The notes beneath the pieces are model-generated. The model worked only from the letters and a program-made list of their open reading frames with translations, was not told where the DNA came from and made no database searches. From Chloroflexota bacterium (GTDB lineage Bacteria; Chloroflexota; FW602-bin22; JACPRP01): DNA of 24,854 nucleotides. Positions 1 to 7,244 of the stretch are shown one piece after another. The stretch lies in NCBI GenBank assembly GCA_016210495.1, contig JACQUC010000250.1, positions 1 through 24,854 on the forward strand, given 5' to 3'. How positions within the stretch are numbered: the first letter of the stretch is position 1; the number at the start of each line of letters is the position of its first letter. Made by a program: the position numbers and the translations under genes.

Positions 1-146
1 ACGAACCCCGGCCGGCAACTTGGTCTAGTCCCGCGTCTTGGCCTGATGACATAGCGACCTGGCAGCCCACAAATCAGCTTCGGCATAACGTAGGGCTAGA
101 GTGGCCTTGATCGCCAGCATGCCATTATGCACGGATCTCAGACACG

Positions 147-170
147 AACCAATTTACGAACTAACCAATT
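147..170 (+). repeat. Direct repeat upstream of the alcohol dehydrogenase promoter
   Basis: The octamer AACCAATT occurs at 147-154 and again at 163-170, 16 bp apart start to start. It lies directly upstream of the candidate -35 box and abuts a perfect palindrome. This could be an activator or repressor site, but the region is AT-rich and the spacing is not a whole number of helical turns, so chance is possible. Confidence 0.3.
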
Positions 171-182
171 CACAATATTGTG
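171..182. promoter_or_regulatory. Perfect 12-bp palindrome overlapping a -35 box (possible operator)
   Basis: CACAATATTGTG reads the same on both strands and overlaps the first five bases of the candidate -35 hexamer at 178-183. A dimeric repressor bound here would block the promoter. The regulator is unknown; none is encoded in the window. Confidence 0.4.
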
Positions 183-206
183 TTTCTAATGTCAGACTGC
201 TAGAAT
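178..206 (+). promoter_or_regulatory. Sigma70-type promoter for the iron alcohol dehydrogenase
   Basis: The -35 is TTGTGT (178-183), the spacer is 17 bp and the -10 is TAGAAT (201-206), preceded by TG at 198-199 as an extended -10. Transcription would start near 213, leaving a leader of about 96 nt before the GTG start at 309. The -10 context TGCTAGAATGC is repeated exactly at the promoter near 6302. Confidence 0.55.
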
Positions 207-235
207 GCAATCGACCACGCTAAAGAACTCTCGGC

Positions 236-263
236 ACGGGGCTGCACCGGATGGCAGCTCCGT
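236..263 (+). promoter_or_regulatory. 10-bp hairpin in the alcohol dehydrogenase leader
   Basis: ACGGGGCTGC (236-245) pairs with GCAGCTCCGT (254-263), including one G-U pair, around an 8-nt loop. It falls between the predicted transcription start and the ribosome binding site, with no U-tract after it, so it is unlikely to be a simple terminator. It may stabilise the transcript or act as a small regulatory element. The rest of 1-308 shows no coding region that I can support. Confidence 0.4.
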
Positions 264-308
264 ACAGTTCCCGCTAACGGCAATACGGTCACATAGGAGC
301 GATAGGCT

Positions 309-1475
309 GTGGATATCGAGAGAAGCTGGAGGCTGAGTTTTCGACAACAGATCCTTTTTGAGGTGGGAGGCGCCAGGAGAATAGGGCAACACGTCGAGCA
401 ATTCAACCCTCGGACTATCCTTGTGGTGACTGATCGGGGCTTGACCCAGGCCGGGATCGTGGATGACGTTTTCGAAGGGCTGAGAGCGGTGCGTTGCGAG
501 TGGAGGCTTTTCGACGGCGTACAAGCTGATCCCCCGGCGGAGGTCATTATGCAAGTTGCTCGTGACATCGAGGGGAGCGGCGTGGACCTCATCGTTGCCC
601 TGGGTGGCGGCAGCTCTATCGACACCGGCAAAGCCATTGCCGCGATGGCTACTAATGGAGGCCATATCCTGGATTACGCGGGTTTAAACCGCATTCCAAT
701 ACCACCCCTGCCCATCGTTGCGATTCCAACCACCGCGGGCACTGGAAGCGAGAGCACCAACGTGGCAATAATAACGGACACCAACACGCACGCCAAACTG
801 CCAGTAAGCAGCGATAAGCTCTTACCATCACTGGCTCTGCTGGATCCCGCTCTCCTTCGGGCCTGCCCCTCCAAGATTGCTGCCGGCTCAGGAATGGATG
901 CCCTTAGTCACGCAATCGAGGCTTACCTAACGGCGGCGGCTAATCCTATCACCGATTCCATAGCGTGCGAGGCCATAAGATTGATAGGTCGAAGCCTTCG
1001 CACGTTTGTCGGCAATCCAGGTGACTTGAGAGCTGCTGCCGATATGCTTGTCGCCAGCGGTTTGGCAGGTATGGCCGTCTCGATCGACGGACTGCGACTC
1101 GGCGCGCCTCACGCTATGTCGGAATCTCTTACGAGAGTCTGTTCGATACACCACGGCGCATCGTGTGGCCTTCTTCTGCCAGCCGCTATGGACTACTTGC
1201 TCACTACAGCCACTGAAAAGCTGAGGCGGATCTCCGAACTGATTGGTCTGGATCTCGGCGGGTTGAGCGCCGAGGATGCCGCCCGAAGGGCCGTGGATTA
1301 TGTAGCCAGTTTGCAGCGGGATTTGGGTCTTCCCACAAGACTAAGCCAGGTCGGGGTCAAAGAAGAACACCTGAGGCCGATGGCTCAGACGACGATGACC
1401 AAGCGCTACCTGGAATGGAATCCGCGGCCCTTGACCGAAGACGCGGTGGTCGAAATCTACCGGTCGGCGCTATGA
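309..1475 (+). CDS. Iron-containing (group III) alcohol dehydrogenase
   Basis: NAD(P)-dependent interconversion of an alcohol and an aldehyde or ketone, cytoplasmic. At 388 aa it has the usual family length. The nucleotide-binding motif GGGSSIDTGKA is at residues 99-109. The four metal ligands expected from the FucO family appear to be present: D197 and H201 in GMDALSHAIEAY, H268 in GAPHA, and H282 in IHHG. The start is GTG with AGGAG at 295-299, nine bases upstream. The gene stands alone on the forward strand and converges on the amidohydrolase. Its own promoter, palindrome and leader hairpin suggest separate regulation. The substrate cannot be predicted; the neighbours suggest it handles an alcohol or semialdehyde from a catabolic route. 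A decayed relative lies at about 9458-9795. Confidence 0.9.
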   Translation: MDIERSWRLSFRQQILFEVGGARRIGQHVEQFNPRTILVVTDRGLTQAGIVDDVFEGLRAVRCEWRLFDGVQADPPAEVIMQVARDIEGSGVDLIVALGGGSSIDTGKAIAAMATNGGHILDYAGLNRIPIPPLPIVAIPTTAGTGSESTNVAIITDTNTHAKLPVSSDKLLPSLALLDPALLRACPSKIAAGSGMDALSHAIEAYLTAAANPITDSIACEAIRLIGRSLRTFVGNPGDLRAAADMLVASGLAGMAVSIDGLRLGAPHAMSESLTRVCSIHHGASCGLLLPAAMDYLLTTATEKLRRISELIGLDLGGLSAEDAARRAVDYVASLQRDLGLPTRLSQVGVKEEHLRPMAQTTMTKRYLEWNPRPLTEDAVVEIYRSAL

Positions 1476-1482
1476 TCGGAGA

Positions 1483-1527
1483 TCGAATCCAGCCTGACAA
1501 CCGTATCGGACAATGCCTCGGATTCGA
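1483..1527. terminator. Inverted repeat between convergent genes (weak terminator candidate)
   Basis: TCGAATCC (1483-1490) and GGATTCGA (1520-1527) form a perfect 8-bp inverted repeat with a 29-nt loop, just after the dehydrogenase stop and before the convergent amidohydrolase end at 1604. No T-run follows on either strand and the loop is long, so a Rho-independent terminator is not well supported. It is the only such structure I see in this gap. Confidence 0.2.
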
Positions 1528-1603
1528 CGGACCAGTCTCTGGCCGCTAACCCGCCAGGACCAGCGCCGTTCAATAAGCGCCGACGGCAGGTACACAGGTT
1601 GCG

Positions 1604-2989
1604 CTAGTCGATTACCCTCCAGCGCGTTCGCACAGGAAGGCCGATCCTCTTGAGCGCTCGCTCGCCTACCTTCTGTATCTGTTCGCATACCTGAAGCTCG
1701 TCGACCAGAGTTATCTTACGGTCTTCCATCACCACCTGGCCGTCGATCATTACTGTGTCCACACTGTGGCCATCGGCTGAATATACCAGGTTGTTGAGCA
1801 CGTTGAACAGAGGGAGCCATTCGGACCGTCGCGCATCCAAGATCACGATATCCGCCTTCTTCCCGGCCTCCAGCGATCCCAGCCGGTCCTCCTGCAGGAT
1901 AGCCCTGGCACCCTCGATGGTTCCCATCTCTACCACCTTCTCGACGGGCATGACGCTCATATCGCGCCGCGCGTCCTTGTAAACCCCCGCAATCAAATAG
2001 AGCGACCGCAGCATATCGAAGTGGTTGGAGCAGTTGGCTGCATCGGTGCCTACGGACACACAAATCCCTCGTTCGAGCATCTCCGGAAATTTCCCAACCT
2101 GGCTGATACCGTAGCCAAACCAGAAGGCTGTGGAGGGGCAGTGAGCAATCTTCACATCGTGTTCCTGCAACAGATCTATTTCACTGTCGTCGACGTTAAC
2201 CATGTGTACCAGCAGAAGATTCCGGCCGAGAATCCCCAAATCCTCGTAATACTGCACAGGCCGCTTCCCCGTGCGCTCCACATAACCATGTACGTCCTCT
2301 AGCCAGGAAGAGAGATGCATCGTCATCCCCGTATCGTACTTCTCGGCAAGCTGCTTGAGCCCGACGAGGAGCTGATCTGACGTCTGAGTGTGGCCAATGG
2401 GAGTAGCCCACACCTTGATCCTGCCATTTGCAGAGTTGTGGTATTTCTTGATCACTTCCTCGGTTGTCTCGCAGGCCTCGTCGGTAGTTTGGTAAAGGTT
2501 GGCGGGCGTCTTCGGAATATCCCAGGTCCATTTACCAACACATCCCCGAATGCCGACCGCGTTCATAGCGGCCACGATTTGATCGACGTGCTTGGCCGTT
2601 CCTGCTTCGCAAAAAGCTGTTGTCCCGTTCTTTATCATCTCGATGAACGTGAAGAGGGCAGTGGCGTACTCTTCCTCTGCCGAAAGTCCCGAATACATCG
2701 GCACGATCCATTTGAAAGCCCAGTCCAGGTGGTCCACATCATCTGGCACAAGCCCTCTAAACGCTTGCTCAGCAGACACGTGGGCGTGGGTATTGATGAG
2801 GCCAGGAACAACCACTTTGTTGCGGGCGTCAATGGTCTTGGAGGGCACGAACCGTTTTTCCAGTTCCTCAGTTCGGCCAACGTCTACAATCAGGTCCTGG
2901 CGCACGGCAATGGCCCCGTTGCGGAAAACCCTTCTCTCCTTGTCGACCGTCACCACATGTCCACCCTTGATCAAGTAGTCTACGTCCAC
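1604..2989 (-). CDS. Amidohydrolase of the TrzA/AtzA / MtaD (SAH deaminase) type
   Basis: A metal-dependent hydrolase or deaminase that typically removes an amino or chloro group from an N-heterocycle. Numbered from the chosen start (461 aa), the metal site is HxH at H68/H70 (NTHAH), H225 (TMHLSS), H262 (LLVHM) and D316 (VGTDAAN). The usual HxxE catalytic element after the third ligand reads HLSSW here, an oddity that may alter chemistry. I chose the GTG at 2989 because AAGGAGG lies five bases upstream and family members begin just before the DYLIKGG-like strand. An upstream ATG at 3028 overlaps the preceding stop as ATGA but lacks a clear ribosome binding site. It is last in the reverse operon after the flavoprotein. 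The substrate is unknown. Confidence 0.85.
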   Translation of the reverse strand: MDVDYLIKGGHVVTVDKERRVFRNGAIAVRQDLIVDVGRTEELEKRFVPSKTIDARNKVVVPGLINTHAHVSAEQAFRGLVPDDVDHLDWAFKWIVPMYSGLSAEEEYATALFTFIEMIKNGTTAFCEAGTAKHVDQIVAAMNAVGIRGCVGKWTWDIPKTPANLYQTTDEACETTEEVIKKYHNSANGRIKVWATPIGHTQTSDQLLVGLKQLAEKYDTGMTMHLSSWLEDVHGYVERTGKRPVQYYEDLGILGRNLLLVHMVNVDDSEIDLLQEHDVKIAHCPSTAFWFGYGISQVGKFPEMLERGICVSVGTDAANCSNHFDMLRSLYLIAGVYKDARRDMSVMPVEKVVEMGTIEGARAILQEDRLGSLEAGKKADIVILDARRSEWLPLFNVLNNLVYSADGHSVDTVMIDGQVVMEDRKITLVDELQVCEQIQKVGERALKRIGLPVRTRWRVID

Positions 2990-3024
2990 CGCGACCTCCT
3001 TCTTTCTTTTATGGATGGTGGCTT

Positions 3025-3795
3025 TCATCCGCTAGCCGTATCGTCAGATGCTAGCGCCGCCTCTTCCGCAAAGGATATTCGGTCAGAAAGGCGAGTAACC
3101 GTAGGCTTGTATGCGGCCTGCCGGCCAATGATCTCCATTCTTTCCTTGATCCCTGCTGTCAATACCAGGGCCAGTTCCACGGCGCGTCGCCCGGTGCTGC
3201 GAGCGCCCTTTACCGCTACCAAAGCCGTGCTTTCCCCTCTCTCGTAGCCGGACTTCAGCGCATCTCTTTCGATCTGTCCATAAGACCACCCTGCTGCTCC
3301 AAAGTGGTTGAACTCCCTATCTCCGCCTGCCGGTATGCATCCCATAGTGAACGCGTGGTTTATCAGGTCCGTAATTGCGTGCTCCTGTCCAGAGAACAGC
3401 GTGCCACCCTGAGCAATGGCAGCGATTACTTTCAAGTGGTGAGGCATCGTAAAGCCATTCCCGCTGAACTGACTATTGCCCAATCGATCGATAAAGCACT
3501 TCAACTGCCCGGGGATGCTCATATGATACACGGGAATCGAATAGATGATTGCGTCCGCTTTCAACCATTTGTCACGAAGTTCCTGAAAGTCGTCCTTCCT
3601 GGTGCATTCCCCACCCAGTTGTACGCACTTGAAGCAGGAGACGCAGGGCGCATATTTCTTGCCTTTGATAAGATACAGCTCGACGTCAACTTCGCTTGGG
3701 GCGGCTTCTTTGGCCCCGTCCAAAGCCTGTTCCAACAGAAACTCAGAGTTTGCGAATCGGCGCGGGCTTCCACATATTCCTAGAACCTTGATCAT
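3025..3795 (-). CDS. Iron-sulfur flavoprotein (NADPH-dependent FMN reductase family)
   Basis: A flavodoxin-like electron carrier of 256 aa. The N-terminal MIKVLGICGSPRR strand-loop is the FMN phosphate-binding site (residues 1-13). A compact cysteine motif, C51-x2-C54-x2-C57-x6-C64, matches the single [4Fe-4S] cluster motif of archaeal Isf-type flavoproteins. A flavin-contact stretch IPVYHMSIPGQLK follows. The start at 3795 is supported by an AGGAGGG ribosome binding site; a longer frame reaches 3852 but adds a non-conserved tail. It sits between the molybdenum hydroxylase and the amidohydrolase in one operon. It could take electrons from the hydroxylase, which lacks its normal FeS and FAD partner subunits here. 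That role is inference. Confidence 0.85.
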   Translation of the reverse strand: MIKVLGICGSPRRFANSEFLLEQALDGAKEAAPSEVDVELYLIKGKKYAPCVSCFKCVQLGGECTRKDDFQELRDKWLKADAIIYSIPVYHMSIPGQLKCFIDRLGNSQFSGNGFTMPHHLKVIAAIAQGGTLFSGQEHAITDLINHAFTMGCIPAGGDREFNHFGAAGWSYGQIERDALKSGYERGESTALVAVKGARSTGRRAVELALVLTAGIKERMEIIGRQAAYKPTVTRLSDRISFAEEAALASDDTASG

Positions 3796-3861
3796 TGAAC
3801 ACCCTCCTGCATGCCAACCACGGAGCTCTAGCAAAGGCTGCGGCCGAAGCAAGGCCCAGTA

Positions 3862-6138
3862 TTACTCCCAGCATTTAGATTCGGAGTTCTTCAATACTTT
3901 GCGCATCTTTTCCGGTGTAACAGGGAGGCTCTTTACTTGAATGCCAGTCGCGTGAAAGATTGCATTGGCAATGGCGGCAACGGTCGGGTTCAGCGCAGCT
4001 TCACCAAGTCCTTTGCCTCCGAAGGGTCCAGCCAGTTCATCCGAAGTAACCAAGAGCGGGCGTATCGGCGGAATATCCGCCATTGTCGGCATCCTGTAGT
4101 CGACCAGCGTTGTGGGCATTACTTTCCCATGCTCAACCTTCATCTCCTCGGTTAGAGCATAGCCAATTCCTTGAACAACGCCTCCCTCTATTTGGCCCTC
4201 GGCCGCGGCGGGGTTAATGGCTTTGCCCACATCGTGCGCCGCTACCACGTCTAAGACTTGCACCTGCCCTGTTTCAGCGTCGATCTCCACTTCCGCTACC
4301 TGAGCCGCAAATGCATAAGCTTCCGACACATTTCCGTACTGCGTTTTCGGGTCTGCCTTTTCAGTGGCAGAATCATAACTTCCTTTTCCTATCACGGGGG
4401 CTCCACCCCGTCTATAAAGAGCTGCTTCGACAAGCTGTCCTAATGTGTAAGCTGGTTTTGGCGAACCCTTCACAGTGGCTGATCCGTCCCTGATTTCGAT
4501 ATCCTCGGGATTCGCTTCTAACAATTCAGCTGCCACGTGAACTAGCTGGTTCCGCACATCTTCGGCAGCTTTCTTTACTGCGTTGCCAGCGATAAAAGTA
4601 ACCCGAGTAGCCCTGGAACCCATGCCAAAGGGCACCACATCAGTATCTATTGGTACGACCTCTATGTCTTCCAAAGACGTACCAATTACCTCCGCGGCGA
4701 TCTGTGCTAGCACTGTATTGGAACCCTGTCCCATTTCGGGCTCGCCACAAAGCAGTTTGAATTTTCCATCGTGATGAGCTTGAATAATTGCTGTGGAACC
4801 ATCATAATCGTAGGGAAGCCGCGCTCCACTCGGGTGAATAGCGCACGCGATTCCAATACCACGCAACGGCGCCTTTTTTGCTCTTTTCTCCTCCCAGTTC
4901 ACTTCGGCCGCTGATTGTCTTATGCAGTCGCTGAGCCCACAACTTTGAATCACGTGCCCGTGAATGGTCACATCTCCTGACTGAGACACATTCCGCAGTC
5001 GCAACTCCACAGGATCAATTCTCAGTTCGTGGGCAATTCTGTCCATTTGAGACTCGACGGCGTACGTCATCTGCGGCAGACCATAACCTCGGTAGGGTCC
5101 GGTAGGGATCTTGTTGGTGTAAACAAGATATGCGATCGATCGAACTGCCGAATAGCGGTATAGAGAATCGACAAAACAAGCGGCGCTGGCCGTTATGCCA
5201 GGCGATTCGTGGCTGTAAGCGCCATTATCCGCTATTATCTTGCTATCTTTCGCCAGCAGAGTTCCATCCCGGTTAACGGCAGTCCTCAGGAAAATGCTCA
5301 TCGGTACTCGCGGGCGACTTGAAGCAAATTCCATTTCCCTCGAATAGACGAGTCTAACTGGCCTCCCGGCTTTAACCGATAGAAGCGCAGCTATGACAAA
5401 CGCTTTTTGGTACTTCTTGGCACCAAATGCCCCTCCTATGATCGTGTTGACAACTTTGATCTGACTCAGGGGGATTCCCAGTGCTTTTGACAGAAGTGCA
5501 CGGTCGTGGAAGGGTCTCTGGCTGGGCAACCAGACGTCCAGTTTTCCAGAAGGACTGTAGCTGGCGAGACAGGCGATAGGCTCGATATACCCCTGATGAA
5601 CCAGGGAAGTATCGAAGCGATCTTCAACAACGTGGTCCGCTTTTCGAAAAGCCGCGTCGACGTCTCCCCTTACTATCTCAAATTTCGCGGCGATGTTGTT
5701 CGCTGCTTGGTGAATCAGAGTTGCCCCATCAGCCGTGGCCGTGTCGGGATCGCATAAAGCAGGGAGCAGTTCGTACTCTACTGTTACCTGACTTACGGCC
5801 TCCTCCGCGGTCTCAGCGTCCTCAGCTGCCACGGCAGCTATTTGATCGCCGACATATCTTACTTTATCCGTCGCCAAAACCTGCTCATCGGGGATCTGAG
5901 GCCCGTATCTCACCTTACTTGTATCGTCACAGGTAACTATGGCCTTAACGCCCGGGATTTTCCTGGCCCGACTGGTGTCAATGTTGATTATTCTTGCGTG
6001 GGGATATGGGCTGCCCAAGATCTTGCCGTGCAACATACGTGGCAAGCTAATGTCGGCGACATATCGTGCTTCACCCAGGGCCTTTGGCAATGCATCGATC
6101 CTTCTAAGAGGTCTTCCCACAACCCTTAAGTCGGTCAC
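3862..6138 (-). CDS. Xanthine dehydrogenase-family molybdopterin-binding subunit
   Basis: The molybdenum-cofactor subunit of a hydroxylase that adds water-derived oxygen to an aromatic N-heterocycle or aldehyde carbon. At 758 aa it is of normal large-subunit length. Visible motifs: GGAFGAKK (235-242), PYRGYG (348-353), the cofactor-contacting MGQG (469-472), and the catalytic glutamate E713 in GGKGLGEAALNP. It lacks the AYRCSFR loop of CO dehydrogenase, so it is not CoxL. The start is GTG at 6138 behind AGGAGGAGGGGT. It is first in a reverse-strand operon with the iron-sulfur flavoprotein and amidohydrolase. The [2Fe-2S] and FAD subunits that normally accompany it are absent from the window, which is unusual. 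The substrate is unassigned; purine-, nicotinate- or pyridine-like compounds are possibilities only. Confidence 0.9.
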   Translation of the reverse strand: MTDLRVVGRPLRRIDALPKALGEARYVADISLPRMLHGKILGSPYPHARIINIDTSRARKIPGVKAIVTCDDTSKVRYGPQIPDEQVLATDKVRYVGDQIAAVAAEDAETAEEAVSQVTVEYELLPALCDPDTATADGATLIHQAANNIAAKFEIVRGDVDAAFRKADHVVEDRFDTSLVHQGYIEPIACLASYSPSGKLDVWLPSQRPFHDRALLSKALGIPLSQIKVVNTIIGGAFGAKKYQKAFVIAALLSVKAGRPVRLVYSREMEFASSRPRVPMSIFLRTAVNRDGTLLAKDSKIIADNGAYSHESPGITASAACFVDSLYRYSAVRSIAYLVYTNKIPTGPYRGYGLPQMTYAVESQMDRIAHELRIDPVELRLRNVSQSGDVTIHGHVIQSCGLSDCIRQSAAEVNWEEKRAKKAPLRGIGIACAIHPSGARLPYDYDGSTAIIQAHHDGKFKLLCGEPEMGQGSNTVLAQIAAEVIGTSLEDIEVVPIDTDVVPFGMGSRATRVTFIAGNAVKKAAEDVRNQLVHVAAELLEANPEDIEIRDGSATVKGSPKPAYTLGQLVEAALYRRGGAPVIGKGSYDSATEKADPKTQYGNVSEAYAFAAQVAEVEIDAETGQVQVLDVVAAHDVGKAINPAAAEGQIEGGVVQGIGYALTEEMKVEHGKVMPTTLVDYRMPTMADIPPIRPLLVTSDELAGPFGGKGLGEAALNPTVAAIANAIFHATGIQVKSLPVTPEKMRKVLKNSESKCWE

Positions 6139-6251
6139 ACCCCTCCTCCTAATTCGTTGCGCGGCGCATCGGCCAGGGTCCTGTTTTAGTGAATGTCCTT
6201 TTCCGAGCTATCATATCACACACCGCCCGCCTAATCTACTTTTATCCGGAG

Positions 6252-6275
6252 CAGAGCGGCAGAGCGGCAGAGCGC
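6252..6275. repeat. Three tandem copies of an 8-bp unit
   Basis: CAGAGCGG at 6252-6259 and 6260-6267, then CAGAGCGC at 6268-6275. The array ends six bases before the -35 of the promoter at 6282. It may be a phased activator site or simple slippage. The rest of the divergent gap, 6139-6251, shows only the reverse operon's ribosome binding site; no convincing reverse promoter was found by eye. Confidence 0.6.
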
Positions 6276-6281
6276 GAGTTG

Positions 6282-6310
6282 TTGACATCAAACGAAACGA
6301 ATGCTAGAAT
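6282..6310 (+). promoter_or_regulatory. Strong sigma70-type promoter before the isochorismatase-family gene
   Basis: TTGACA (6282-6287, consensus), a 17-bp spacer, and TAGAAT (6305-6310) with an extended TGC just before it. This is a near-ideal vegetative promoter. Transcription would begin near 6317, about 208 nt before the start codon at 6525. Confidence 0.75.
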
Positions 6311-6316
6311 GCGTTC

Positions 6317-6524
6317 AATCTACAGACTGACCTGATAAGTAGAGACCGCTTTCGAGCCCACGGGCGACACATCGCCGTGTCGCAGCAACACTCAGTTCGG
6401 CGGCAGAACTGGCGCGATAGCCCGAGAGGCATGGCTTCATCGGCTGGTTGGTCGCTGAGTCCGTTGCCAGATATGTAGCAACCTGGTTTCCACTTCCGGG
6501 CTTCTTCTTGGTGAGGGGAAAGGG
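6317..6524 (+). ncRNA. Long structured leader, possible riboswitch or cis-regulatory RNA
   Basis: Four hairpins can be drawn in series. GCGACAC/GTGTCGC (6364-6370 with 6377-6383, 6-nt loop). CAGTTC/GAACTG (6393-6398 with 6406-6411, 7-nt loop). A longer imperfect hairpin at 6419-6445 (AGCCCGA and GAGGC paired with GCTTC and TCGGCT). GTTGC/GCAAC (6463-6467 with 6478-6482). The stems fill the leader and end about 40 nt before the start codon. I do not recognise a known riboswitch consensus (guanidine-I, TPP and cobalamin were considered). That the leader is structured is supported; that it senses a ligand is inference. Confidence 0.4.
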
Positions 6525-7154
6525 ATGGACATCTCGTCGATCATCGACCCCAAGAATACGGCGCTTCTGGTAATAGATATGCAAAACGGTTTTTGCCATC
6601 CGGAAGGGTCTCTGGCTCGAGGCGGTTCGCCCTACCTTCACGCCTGGCAGATTGTGCCTACAGTCAAGCAATTGGTAAACGTCTGCCGCCAAAATGGTGT
6701 TCACGTCATCTGGTCGCTGCAGAAGCATTTCCCTGACGATATCACCAGAAAAAAACACCGTATCCCTTCCCATCTCGACAGGGCGGGCGCTATTCCGTGC
6801 CTCAATGGCACGTGGGATGCGGAGCTGGTCGATGAGCTGAAGCTAGAAGTGATGCCTCAGGATGATCTGGTTGAAAAGCATCGCTCCTCTTGTTTTCACA
6901 ACACTACCCTCGAAGTAAAGCTCAGAATGCGTGGCATATCTACCCTCATCGTCAGCGGCGTCACGACAAACTACTGCGTGGAATCGACTATTCGCGATGC
7001 CTACGCCCTCGACTACGATATTGTCGTGGTCCAGGACTGCGTGGCCTGTCCCTGGGAGGATTTGCAGAAGGCGACGCTTAAGAATGTGGAGATCTTCTTC
7101 GGACAGGTGGTGCCTCTTGCCGGCGTGCAAGGTCTTGTGGTGGCTCGCCAATAG
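6525..7154 (+). CDS. Isochorismatase-family cysteine hydrolase
   Basis: A cytoplasmic hydrolase of 209 aa in the nicotinamidase / N-carbamoylsarcosine amidase / isochorismatase superfamily. The catalytic triad is visible: D18 in LLVIDMQNGF, K118 in VEKHRSSCF, and C151 in GVTTNYCVEST, with the cis-peptide-type VTT before the cysteine. These enzymes usually cleave amides, ureido groups or similar C-N bonds. The start follows a purine-rich GAGGGGAAAGGG. It is divergent from the molybdenum hydroxylase operon and driven by a strong promoter with a long structured leader. With the amidohydrolase it fits stepwise hydrolysis of a nitrogen compound. The exact substrate is unknown. Confidence 0.9.
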   Translation: MDISSIIDPKNTALLVIDMQNGFCHPEGSLARGGSPYLHAWQIVPTVKQLVNVCRQNGVHVIWSLQKHFPDDITRKKHRIPSHLDRAGAIPCLNGTWDAELVDELKLEVMPQDDLVEKHRSSCFHNTTLEVKLRMRGISTLIVSGVTTNYCVESTIRDAYALDYDIVVVQDCVACPWEDLQKATLKNVEIFFGQVVPLAGVQGLVVARQ

Positions 7155-7190
7155 ATATTTGGCTGTCCTGCAATCCCTGTAAGTTTGTAT

Positions 7191-7210
7191 CTTAGGTATC
7201 AAATACCAAG
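7191..7210. promoter_or_regulatory. Small inverted repeat upstream of the binding-protein gene
   Basis: GGTAT-CAA-ATACC, extended on both sides by CTT and AAG with a one-base bulge. It lies between the hydrolase stop and the ribosome binding site of the lipoprotein gene. It could be an operator or an mRNA hairpin. There is no T-run for a terminator. Confidence 0.3.
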
Positions 7211-7244
7211 AGCACTATCAATAAACAAGGGAGGAACCGAAGGT

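Noticed and set aside
2390..3247. Forward open frame of 285 codons across the amidohydrolase and flavoprotein genes
   Set aside because: It crosses two recognisable reverse-strand genes and its translation shows no domain.
3862..6138. Carbon monoxide dehydrogenase large subunit (CoxL)
   Set aside because: The active-site loop AYRCSFR with its cysteine is absent; PYRGYG stands in its place.
6204..6236. Possible reverse-strand promoter for the molybdenum hydroxylase operon (TATGAT with a weak -35)
   Set aside because: The -35 match is poor at every allowed spacing, so it could not be told from chance.
6431..6478. Fifteen-codon open frame in the structured leader (MASSAGWSLSPLPDM)
   Set aside because: The purine-rich GAGAGG is only one base from the ATG, the ATG lies in a hairpin loop, and the peptide has no runs typical of attenuator leaders.
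6317..6524. Known riboswitch classes (guanidine-I, TPP, cobalamin)
   Set aside because: Short matches such as CCGAGAG occur, but the conserved blocks are not in the required order.
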